From an uncultured Lachnospiraceae bacterium (GTDB lineage: Bacteria; Bacillota; Clostridia; Lachnospirales; Lachnospiraceae), in the NCBI GenBank assembly GCA_902797705.1, contig CADBTX010000195.1, positions 1 to 6,128 of the forward strand: a stretch of 6,128 nucleotides of DNA, given 5' to 3'. Positions 1-6,128 of this stretch are shown in pieces. The first letter of the stretch is position 1, and each line of letters starts with the position of its first letter. The position numbers and the translations under genes are program-made. Below the pieces are notes generated by a model, which saw nothing but the letters and a program-made list of their open reading frames with translations, did not search any database and was not told the DNA's origin.

Positions 1-180
1 AAGCTGATGAATGGGAATAAGTGGAGGGCATTCTGCTTTGATCTTTCCTTTATCGGGTGGTTCCTGCTGGCTATTATTTCCTGCGGTATCGTGGGTGTCT
101 TTTACACCAGCCCCTATTATAACTGCGCCTGCGCAGAGTTCTACAAGGCTGTAAAGGAAGAAAAGAACGGACAGATATGA
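1..180 (+). CDS. DUF975-like integral membrane protein, C-terminal end (5' partial)
   Basis: This is the tail of a rightward gene that begins before the window. Frame 1 is open from base 1 to the TGA at 178-180 and gives 59 residues. They contain one strongly hydrophobic segment (about residues 14-40, with LSFIGWFLLAI, then a CGIVGVF stretch), followed by a TSPYYN turn, a short amphipathic AEFYKAV segment and a charged tail ending NGQI. The order 'LSFIGW.LL...CGI....F..PYY...AEFY' matches the C-terminal end of the DUF975 family, multi-pass membrane proteins of Firmicutes with no established function. The assignment is by recognition of that pattern over a short stretch, so the family call is fairly firm but no role can be given. 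A terminator follows 30 bases after the stop, so this is the last gene of its transcript. An unrelated polytopic membrane protein with a similar end is the alternative. Confidence 0.72.
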   Translation, partial: KLMNGNKWRAFCFDLSFIGWFLLAIISCGIVGVFYTSPYYNCACAEFYKAVKEEKNGQI

Positions 181-210
181 TAAAGTCCGGCATATGAAAC
201 AAAAGATGAA

Positions 211-240
211 GGGCGTTCCGGAGATCCGGAGCGCCCTTTT
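211..240 (+). terminator. Intrinsic terminator after the DUF975-like gene, possibly bidirectional
   Basis: GGGCGTTCCGG (211-221) pairs with CCGGAGCGCCC (226-236) as an 11-bp stem with one G-U pair and a four-base AGAT loop. TTTT (237-240) and then ATATAT follow, the classic Rho-independent layout for rightward transcription. It sits between two converging genes. Read leftward, the same stem is followed by a T-rich but interrupted run (TTCATCTTTTGTTT, 210 down to 197), so it may also stop the chemoreceptor transcript, whose stop codon lies 31 bases before the stem in that direction. The rightward role is well supported; the leftward role is inferred. Confidence 0.9.
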
Positions 241-266
241 ATATATCGTATCACTTAAGGATATTG

Positions 267-2342
267 TCAGTTCAGTTTGAACTTTCCGACCACCTCTGAA
301 AGGGAAGCGGCTATGGTGCTCTGTTTTCCTGACATATCCGTTACATTGTCCACAACATATCCCACATTCTCCACTGTGTCGGTGACATTGGTGGAGCGCT
401 CTGCGGTTTCCTGGGTGGATTCCGCGATGTTCTGTATGGCGGAGCTGACTTCCCCCATGGCCTCTCTGATGGTCTGGACCATTTCGGCGATCTTCTCGGA
501 TTCCGTTCCGAAGGATGCGGCATCTGTTCCGTACTGGCTTGCCATGTTGATGAAGTCATTATAGTCGTTGGAAACCGTTGTGGTCATGAAGGTCAGGAGA
601 TCATTGGTGGAATTTAAAAGCCCCGAGAAGGCACCCTGCACTTCTCCCACTGTGCCCTGTATCTGTTCTACGGCATCGGCGGTATCAAGAGCCAGCTTAT
701 TGATCTCTGATGCCACAACCGCAAAGCCGCGGCCCTGTTCTCCGGCTCTTGCCGCTTCTATGGAAGCGTTGAGGGAGAGGAGATTGATCTGATCCGCTAT
801 ATTGGCAATGGAGTCAGCCAGGGAACCGATCTGGTTCACTACAGCAGCCTTTTCGTTTGCCAGCTTCACATCATTCTCTCTGGCCTTTGCATTGCTTATG
901 GCCGCATCGTAGGCCTTTCTGGAATTTCTTTCGATCTGCTTTGCTCTCTGCTGTATGCTGTCTGCATTCTCCTTGGTTTCGTTTGCTTCCTGGGAAAGAA
1001 GCTGGACGGAAGCGTTAACTTCCTCTACGGAAGCATTGATCTCTTCGGTGGCGGCGGAAGCGCTCATCATGGCGTCATTCACTCCGCTCATGTTATTCCT
1101 GATCTGCTCGAAGTCGTTTGAAAGCTGGTCAGCCATTCCGGAAAGGGAAGAACTGGCCTCGCTGATCTTGATGGATTCGTCGGAAACCTGGCCGATGACG
1201 TTTTTGTTGTTCTCATACATATTGTTTAAGGATTCCGACATCTGTCCCAGTTCATCCCGGCTCCTTGCATCTATCTTGTCAACGGTAAAGTCGCCTTTTG
1301 CAAGTTCTCCTGCAAAAATCTTGACTCTGTCCACACTCTTTGAAATGCTGCTTACCAGAACAAGTATCACAATGCCGCAGATAAGAATGGCGAGTATGCA
1401 GATAAATGCCGATGTCTGGGCTATATTTCGGGTGGCGGATTCTATCTCGCTTTTATTTAATGTAAGAAGGAGCTTCCAGTTGACTTCGGGTATGGTGGAG
1501 TAGAAGATCTCATAATCCTTGCCGTTATTCTTGTAGGCGGCGGTTCCCTTTTCATTTCCCATGATGGTGGATGAAACTGCGGTAAGAGTGGCGTTCGGGT
1601 CGCTTGAAATGGAGGAGCTGCCGTCTATCTTTGAACTGTCAACGTCGTAAAGGTATATACCGGCGGAATCAAAGAGCATGGCGGTGGAGTCATTGCCAAG
1701 CTTCATAACGGATACTATCTCCTGAATGGAGGTGAGCTCGGTGTCAACGGTGATACATCCAATGAATTCTCCCTCGGAATTGAACATGGGAGCGGAGCAT
1801 GTAGCCATGATATGGCCGCTGGACTCATCATAATAGGGATCCGTGATAACCGCGTCCATTGAGGACATGGATTTGGCGTTTAAGTAGTATTCCTGGGCGG
1901 GATAATTGTATTCCGCATTTGAATACTCGTCAGTGTAATATACCCCTCCGTTCCCGTCCTTTGTCCAGTAGGGACCGGCAAAATCCTGACCCTGATATAC
2001 GCCGGGCTCGAACCAGATGCCGCTTCCGAGAACGGAATCATTGTCCTGGACCACGTTTGTAAACATCTCTCCGTAAGTCTCTATATCGGTGGTTTTATAC
2101 GTTGCCGAAACGGACCGGGAAAGGGCAGAAGCTGTGGTGCGGAATTCCTCGAGTTTGGAATTGATGCTGTTGATATTGCTCTGCAGCATTTCTCCGGCCT
2201 TATCCTCCGTAAGACCTGTTATCTTTTTTCCGGCCTGATCGGTGCTGACAAAGGTCACGATCACAAGACCTAAAAGAACTATGGGGAGTATGCCCGCCAG
2301 CATTTTCGTCTTGAGGTTCAGTCCTTTTCTTTTTTTGTCCAT
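267..2342 (-). CDS. Methyl-accepting chemotaxis protein with dCache-type sensor domain
   Basis: A complete 691-residue transmembrane chemoreceptor. It senses a ligand outside the cell and controls the CheA kinase through CheW, and so flagellar rotation. Order: basic N-terminus (KKRK); membrane helix about 14-33; extracellular double-Cache (PDC) domain about 34-310, including [17 protein letters not shown] and [16 protein letters not shown]; second membrane helix about 312-334; HAMP about 335-385; then a long helical signalling domain. The hairpin tip that contacts CheA/CheW is textbook: [19 protein letters not shown] at 529-547. The C-terminus (VVGKFKLN) lacks the CheR-binding pentapeptide of E. 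coli Tar/Tsr. The ATG at 2342 was chosen because GGAG lies five bases upstream and a positively charged end plus membrane helix follow at once. The frame stays open to an ATG at 2477, but that would cross the promoter and the neighbouring gene. The ligand cannot be named: the R-x-W-Y pocket motif of amino-acid dCache sensors is replaced by QEYY (150-153). The gene is divergent from the large c-di-GMP gene. Confidence 0.95.
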   Translation of the reverse strand: MDKKRKGLNLKTKMLAGILPIVLLGLVIVTFVSTDQAGKKITGLTEDKAGEMLQSNINSINSKLEEFRTTASALSRSVSATYKTTDIETYGEMFTNVVQDNDSVLGSGIWFEPGVYQGQDFAGPYWTKDGNGGVYYTDEYSNAEYNYPAQEYYLNAKSMSSMDAVITDPYYDESSGHIMATCSAPMFNSEGEFIGCITVDTELTSIQEIVSVMKLGNDSTAMLFDSAGIYLYDVDSSKIDGSSSISSDPNATLTAVSSTIMGNEKGTAAYKNNGKDYEIFYSTIPEVNWKLLLTLNKSEIESATRNIAQTSAFICILAILICGIVILVLVSSISKSVDRVKIFAGELAKGDFTVDKIDARSRDELGQMSESLNNMYENNKNVIGQVSDESIKISEASSSLSGMADQLSNDFEQIRNNMSGVNDAMMSASAATEEINASVEEVNASVQLLSQEANETKENADSIQQRAKQIERNSRKAYDAAISNAKARENDVKLANEKAAVVNQIGSLADSIANIADQINLLSLNASIEAARAGEQGRGFAVVASEINKLALDTADAVEQIQGTVGEVQGAFSGLLNSTNDLLTFMTTTVSNDYNDFINMASQYGTDAASFGTESEKIAEMVQTIREAMGEVSSAIQNIAESTQETAERSTNVTDTVENVGYVVDNVTDMSGKQSTIAASLSEVVGKFKLN

Positions 2343-2347
2343 AGAAG

Positions 2348-2354
2348 CTCCTTT
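2348..2354 (-). promoter_or_regulatory. Ribosome binding site of the chemoreceptor gene
   Basis: On the minus strand AAAGGAG lies five bases (CTTCT) before the ATG at 2342-2340. It is a near-perfect Shine-Dalgarno sequence at good spacing. It decides the start of the chemoreceptor against the longer open frame that reaches 2477. Confidence 0.9.
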
Positions 2355-2378
2355 CAAATTGCATTGACTGTCTTCATG

Positions 2379-2407
2379 ATTATACCATAAGTCTTTGACG
2401 GAAATAA
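2379..2407 (-). promoter_or_regulatory. Vegetative-type promoter of the chemoreceptor gene (extended -10)
   Basis: On the minus strand a perfect TATAAT (2384-2379) is preceded by TG one base upstream, giving TGnTATAAT (2387-2379), an extended -10 element. At 17-base spacing the -35 position (2407-2402) reads TTATTT, a poor match, which an extended -10 can compensate. The predicted start is near 2372, giving a leader of about 30 bases that carries the ribosome binding site. I see no convincing flagellar sigma-28 (SigD) element, although many chemoreceptor genes use one. Confidence 0.72.
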
Positions 2408-2424
2408 AGAAATTGTTGTAGAAT
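2395..2424 (+). promoter_or_regulatory. Vegetative-type promoter of the GGDEF-EAL gene
   Basis: TTGACG (2395-2400) and TAGAAT (2419-2424) each match the sigma-A consensus at five of six bases, with an 18-base spacer. The predicted first transcribed base, seven after the -10, is about 2431, directly in front of the ATG at 2432. The mRNA would then be almost leaderless. The -35 lies inside the -10/-35 spacer of the leftward promoter, so one polymerase should hinder the other. A weaker pair, TTGCAT (2359-2364) and TATACC (2381-2386) with 16 bases between, would give a leader of about 40 bases and is the alternative. Confidence 0.6.
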
Positions 2425-2431
2425 ATAGGCG

Positions 2432-5400
2432 ATGAATGATAGGGAAGAATCAATAAATCAATATGACAGCCTGACACGCCTTCCCGTCATGGCGCTTTTC
2501 ATGAAGAGGGCCGAGGACTATTTCCTTGAAAAATACGACAAGGGAAGGGATCCGGCCATGATATTCTTCGATCTGGAAGGCATCAGGCCCATGATAGCCA
2601 GATATGGAAATGAAGAAGGAGACAGGCTTTTATGTGCTTTTGCGGATCTCCTTCGGAAGTATTTCGGCAATTCCAACTGTTCCCGCCCCGGGGGCTTCTG
2701 TTTTTATGCCTTTGCTGACAACAGAGGACTCTCCGAAGATATCCCTGCCATCATCAATGACATGTGCGCTCTCGCAAAGGGCCAGAAGATTGTGGTGAAG
2801 GCCGGGGTCTTCAATGATTTCAGGGATGGTAAGGACAACATGGACAGCGCCTGCAGCAAGGCCAGATTTGCCTGCAGGAATAACGGCCACGGGAATGCCT
2901 CGGGTATCTATTATTTTGACAGTAAGATGGATAAGGCCATGGACTTCCGTTCCTTTGTGGTGGATAATATCGATTCTGCCCTGGAAAACGGATATATAAA
3001 GCTCTATTACCAGACCCAGGTCAGACTTTTTAATGATAAATTCTGCGGAACGGAGGCTCTTACCCGCTGGGAGGATCCCGTGAGGGGCGTTATCGAGCCG
3101 GCAGTCTACGTGCCGATCCTGGAGGATAACAATCTGACCTGGAAGCTGGATACCCATGTGCTGCGCGAGGTTACGGGAAATATCAAACGCTTTGCCGACC
3201 TTGGGATGAATCCGCTTCCGGTTTCAATAAATCTTACCTTTTCGGACTTTCTGGTCCTTGATGTTCCGGATACCGTAAGCGGTATAGTTCACGACGCCGG
3301 AATAGACCCATCCCTTATCAATATAGAGATCACGGAAAAAACAATCCTTAAGGATCCGGATTATATAAAGAGTGAGATAGAACGCCTTCAGGGACTGGAC
3401 TTCAAGGTGGTCATAGATGATTTCGGCAATGGCTATTCTTCCATCAATATGCTGAGCGACTTCCGCTTCTCTGCCATTAAGGTGGATATGGAGCTCATGA
3501 GCAACTTTAATGAAAGAAGCAGGAAGATCGTGGAATCCATTGTTGTCATGGCAAAAAGCCTGAAGATACACACCATTTCCGAGGGCGTGGAGACCGGGGA
3601 GCAGGTGGAGTTCCTGAGGAGCATAGGATGTGAGGAGGCACAGGGCTTCTATTTCGGAAAGGTAAGAAACTTCGACGATACCATCCGTAGTTTTGTGGAC
3701 AATTCCGCTGCGGAGAGGGAGGGCTCCTGGGAAAGGGAGCTTCTTTCCGAGGCCGGTCTCATAAATATCATCACGGACAAGGCCATGGCCCTTGCCCTTT
3801 TTGACGGAAAAACCTTTGACGTATTCTATACAAATAATGAGTTTTTCAGGATCATCACCCGCTGCGGACATGAGATAAATGTGATACTTAACGGCCATGC
3901 GGATGTGAATGTAAAGGATCAGTTCATAGAGGCCGCAGCGAGGATCAGCTCAAGCGGAAAGGCGGAGGATCTTACTTTTTCGCACAATGACTGCCACTTC
4001 AGGCTGGATACCCGTCTTGCGGCGGCAAACAGCTTTGGCTCCGTCCTTATCATGTACTTAAGTGAGGACAGGAGTTCCGACGAGGAGAGGGAGCAGTTCA
4101 TTACGGATTCGGCGAAGGATCTCCTTTCCTCCTATGACAATGTCTATATCATCGATTTCGATACAGATTCCGTTCATATACTGAAATCCGATTACGGCTC
4201 GGATCAGGAAGGAGACAATATTCATTATGCGTCCGCTGTCAGGCACCTGGTGGAATCCGGCACTGTATATGAAGCAGACGTTGACAGGTTCATTCAATGT
4301 TTTGATCCCGTAAGTATCAGGAACAGGTTTACAAAGAAAGGCAGGGAAACTGCCATCAATGTGTTCAGGCTGAAGATAGACGGAGTGTTTAAGTGGACAT
4401 CCATCCGTTTCAGCAGCATGCCCGGCTCCTCCGGGAATAAGATCATGGTATGCATCACCGTGGTCGAAAGGGATTCCCAGGCGGATTTTGTGGAGATGTC
4501 AAGGCAGGTGCTGGGGCTTGAGAAAACCGCAGAAAACCGTCTTTCGGAGAACGGGGCCGAAGAAGACGGCTTAAGCGACGCTTTTCTATGGAATTCCCTC
4601 ATGGAGATCTCGGATGTGAAATACTTCTGGAAGGACAACGACAGGAGATTTCTGGGGGCAAGCAAATCCTTCCTGGAGTTTTACGGTTTTGACTCCCTTC
4701 ATGAGATACTTGGCAAAAATGATGAGGAGATGGGCTGGCATCCGGACGATACCCAGTACAGGAGCGATGAATTCGATGTGCTGGAAAAAGGGGCAGTCAT
4801 ACGTAATTCTCCCGGACAGATCTATGCCAAGGGAGCGAGGGTCAATATCCTTGCCACAAAATACCCGATCTACAAAAACGGTAAGATAGAAGGTCTCATC
4901 GGATATTTCATAGACACAAATGTGGTGCTTAATTCCGGGGAGGAGATGGATCATGCATTCTTCCTTGATCCGGAGAGCGGTCTCATGAATTCCAGGGGAT
5001 TTTTCCTGGCATTCCGTACCTTTGATGACGAATACAGACTGAACGGAGAGGAATATGTTATCTGCATCCTGGAGATCGCGGAATATCAGCGTATATTTGC
5101 CGAAAAAGGCAGGGCGGAAGCGGACAGGTTCATTTCCGATGCGGTGAATACCATCAACAGATCCTTCCCTGAGGGGACTGTAGTGGCAAAGACCGGAAAC
5201 AGCAGTTTTATGCTGATAAATAAGGGAAGAACCCTGACGGAACCGGAAAAGATCATTGAAAAATGCGTAAAAAAGCTTAACGATCTTTCAAGTGAGTATC
5301 CAATAACGGTAAGCACTGCTCTGGTCAGAGGAGAAGAGAAGAGCTCCATGCATGAACTCTTCCAACTTCTTATCAAACGGCTGAAGGAGGACAAGGAGGA

Positions 5401-6128
5401 TAAGAATGTCAGCATCACCGAAGATGAGACATGTATCGATACACCGGATCCTTTCAGGGATATCCCTCTTCCTCTTATCATAGTAAGGCCGGTAATGACT
5501 CTCGGGGGAACCTCCGATGTCAGGTTTATCTTTGTCAATAACAGATACTGTGAATTCTCCGGGGTGAGCAGGGTCGATCTTGTTGGAAAGAGCTACAGGG
5601 AATACTACGGCGAGTCCCCGGACTGGCTGGTTTATGCGGGAAGGGCTGCAAACGGAGAGATTGTGACGGGGAGAGTCTTTGAAAGCTCCTTCGGACAGTG
5701 GATGGAATATATCGCCTCTCCTTCTACGGCTCTCGGATGCTGTAACATCGTATTCTGGCCCGTGGAAGATACAAAGAATGAGAGAGATCTTCTTACCAAG
5801 GGACATGCGGCTGATAACGCCATAATACGTATCGCCCGTTTCCTGAATACGGGAGATCTGGATCTTGGTATAAATAAATCTCTGTCGGAACTTGGAAGAG
5901 TGCTGAATCCCGACAGGGTATTCGTGCTGTCTTCCAACGGAACGGTTCTCCATGAATGGTGCGGCGAGGGTGTGCTTCCCAGAAAGAACAGGGGCAGCGC
6001 CAATAGTCAGGTCATGGATGTAAGTCCGGCGAAGTTCGCCTTTATAGAGGACAACTGTATCGTGGTAAATGACGTGGAACTTTTCCGTAAGATCGACCCC
6101 CAGACCTATGAATTCCTGATCTGGGAAG
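2432..6128 (+). CDS. Multidomain c-di-GMP phosphodiesterase: degenerate GGDEF-EAL-PAS-GGDEF-PAS-GAF (3' partial)
   Basis: One open frame of 1232 codons runs off the right edge. No signal peptide or membrane helix is evident, so it is probably cytoplasmic. Visible order: GGDEF-like about 1-170 (YDSLTRLP at 11-18, FFDLEG at 45-50, but GGFCF at 87-91 in place of GGDEF); EAL about 175-428; PAS-like about 445-545, 563-680 and 718-829 (the last has [13 protein letters not shown] at 732-744); second GGDEF-like about 840-990 ([10 protein letters not shown] at 849-858, active site GNSSF at 922-926); PAS about 1007-1114; GAF from about 1128 (HEWCGEGV at 1174-1181), cut off. The EAL signatures are all present: E208 of EAL, N267, E299 and E302 (ExTE), D329-D330 (DDFGNGYSS), K350, E384 and E387 (EGVET), Q404 (QGFYF). 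I predict hydrolysis of c-di-GMP to pGpG, tuned by the other domains, and no cyclase activity from either GGDEF. In-frame TAG at 2426-2428 makes 2432 the earliest start; only ten residues precede the conserved GGDEF opening, and the next in-frame ATGs (2489, 2501) would cut into it. No good Shine-Dalgarno precedes it. The rest of the GAF and any further output domain lie outside the window. Confidence 0.93.
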   Translation, partial: MNDREESINQYDSLTRLPVMALFMKRAEDYFLEKYDKGRDPAMIFFDLEGIRPMIARYGNEEGDRLLCAFADLLRKYFGNSNCSRPGGFCFYAFADNRGLSEDIPAIINDMCALAKGQKIVVKAGVFNDFRDGKDNMDSACSKARFACRNNGHGNASGIYYFDSKMDKAMDFRSFVVDNIDSALENGYIKLYYQTQVRLFNDKFCGTEALTRWEDPVRGVIEPAVYVPILEDNNLTWKLDTHVLREVTGNIKRFADLGMNPLPVSINLTFSDFLVLDVPDTVSGIVHDAGIDPSLINIEITEKTILKDPDYIKSEIERLQGLDFKVVIDDFGNGYSSINMLSDFRFSAIKVDMELMSNFNERSRKIVESIVVMAKSLKIHTISEGVETGEQVEFLRSIGCEEAQGFYFGKVRNFDDTIRSFVDNSAAEREGSWERELLSEAGLINIITDKAMALALFDGKTFDVFYTNNEFFRIITRCGHEINVILNGHADVNVKDQFIEAAARISSSGKAEDLTFSHNDCHFRLDTRLAAANSFGSVLIMYLSEDRSSDEEREQFITDSAKDLLSSYDNVYIIDFDTDSVHILKSDYGSDQEGDNIHYASAVRHLVESGTVYEADVDRFIQCFDPVSIRNRFTKKGRETAINVFRLKIDGVFKWTSIRFSSMPGSSGNKIMVCITVVERDSQADFVEMSRQVLGLEKTAENRLSENGAEEDGLSDAFLWNSLMEISDVKYFWKDNDRRFLGASKSFLEFYGFDSLHEILGKNDEEMGWHPDDTQYRSDEFDVLEKGAVIRNSPGQIYAKGARVNILATKYPIYKNGKIEGLIGYFIDTNVVLNSGEEMDHAFFLDPESGLMNSRGFFLAFRTFDDEYRLNGEEYVICILEIAEYQRIFAEKGRAEADRFISDAVNTINRSFPEGTVVAKTGNSSFMLINKGRTLTEPEKIIEKCVKKLNDLSSEYPITVSTALVRGEEKSSMHELFQLLIKRLKEDKEDKNVSITEDETCIDTPDPFRDIPLPLIIVRPVMTLGGTSDVRFIFVNNRYCEFSGVSRVDLVGKSYREYYGESPDWLVYAGRAANGEIVTGRVFESSFGQWMEYIASPSTALGCCNIVFWPVEDTKNERDLLTKGHAADNAIIRIARFLNTGDLDLGINKSLSELGRVLNPDRVFVLSSNGTVLHEWCGEGVLPRKNRGSANSQVMDVSPAKFAFIEDNCIVVNDVELFRKIDPQTYEFLIWE

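Noticed and set aside
955..1503. A 182-codon rightward frame inside the chemoreceptor gene, rich in Ser, Leu and Ala.
   Set aside because: It is antisense to the HAMP and signalling-domain coding sequence, and its composition is what the complement of an alanine/serine/glutamate-rich coiled coil produces.
2343..2431. A c-di-GMP riboswitch or other structured leader between the divergent genes.
   Set aside because: The predicted leaders are about 30 bases and about 1 base long, far too short for a GEMM-type aptamer, and I see no long pairing in the region.
2410..2445. A flagellar sigma-28-like -10 on the minus strand (GCCTATAT, near 2430-2423).
   Set aside because: It lacks the GCCGATAA core G, no TAAA box lies at the right distance upstream, and a much better extended -10 promoter is present closer to the gene.
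2343..2477. Extension of the chemoreceptor by 45 residues to an upstream ATG at 2477.
   Set aside because: The added segment crosses the promoter and overlaps the divergent gene, and it has no ribosome site. The ATG at 2342 has AAAGGAG at ideal spacing and a normal receptor N-terminus.
3224..3898. A 224-codon minus-strand reading frame opposite the EAL and first PAS region.
   Set aside because: It lies wholly antisense to a coding frame with intact EAL motifs, has no recognisable domain, and other antisense frames in this gene are similarly open because of its codon bias.
5288..5953. A 221-codon minus-strand reading frame opposite the second GGDEF, PAS and GAF region, with a further 123-codon frame overlapping it.
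   Set aside because: Shadow of the long rightward gene; the protein is low in recognisable features and the two antisense frames overlap each other.
2432..6128. A possible frameshift or gene boundary splitting the long c-di-GMP gene into two.
   Set aside because: The frame reads without a stop from 2432 to 6128 and the domain motifs follow one another in the same frame, so it is a single gene as given.

Overview
The window is best read as a piece of a Clostridia chromosome, most likely Lachnospiraceae. This rests on the style of the proteins, not on a marker gene. The signs are a DUF975-type membrane protein end, a dCache chemoreceptor of the kind common in gut and rumen Lachnospiraceae, and a very long GGDEF-EAL-PAS-GAF protein whose PAS wording (a '[11 protein letters not shown]' motif) is typical of that family. 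Base composition is mid-range and Arg AGG and Ile ATA codons are frequent throughout. Nothing in the window suggests recent transfer: I see no insertion sequence, integrase, tRNA, CRISPR array or long repeat.

Layout: (1) Bases 1-180 hold the last 59 codons of a rightward gene for a DUF975-like integral membrane protein. A strong intrinsic terminator follows at 211-240. (2) Bases 267-2342, leftward, encode a complete 691-residue transmembrane methyl-accepting chemotaxis protein. It converges on gene 1 across an 86-base gap that contains the terminator. (3) Bases 2343-2431 form an 89-base divergent control region with two promoters whose elements interleave. (4) From 2432 to beyond the right edge runs one uninterrupted rightward reading frame of at least 1232 codons. 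It encodes a multidomain cyclic-di-GMP protein ordered degenerate GGDEF, intact EAL, about three PAS-like domains, a second degenerate GGDEF, a further PAS and the beginning of a GAF domain. The window ends inside the GAF domain.

How they may work together: the divergent pair joins a chemotaxis receptor, which steers flagellar movement, to a predicted c-di-GMP phosphodiesterase, whose activity usually favours motility. Both GGDEF active-site motifs are destroyed (GGFCF and GNSSF) while every EAL signature residue I could check is present. The visible part of the large protein should therefore degrade c-di-GMP and not make it, with the GGDEF, PAS and GAF modules acting as sensors or regulators. 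The interleaved promoters suggest the two genes could influence each other's transcription. This functional link is inference from layout and domain content.

I found no clearly new biological system. The points most worth following up are the paired dead GGDEF domains around a live EAL, the apparently leaderless start of that gene, and the overlapping divergent promoters.
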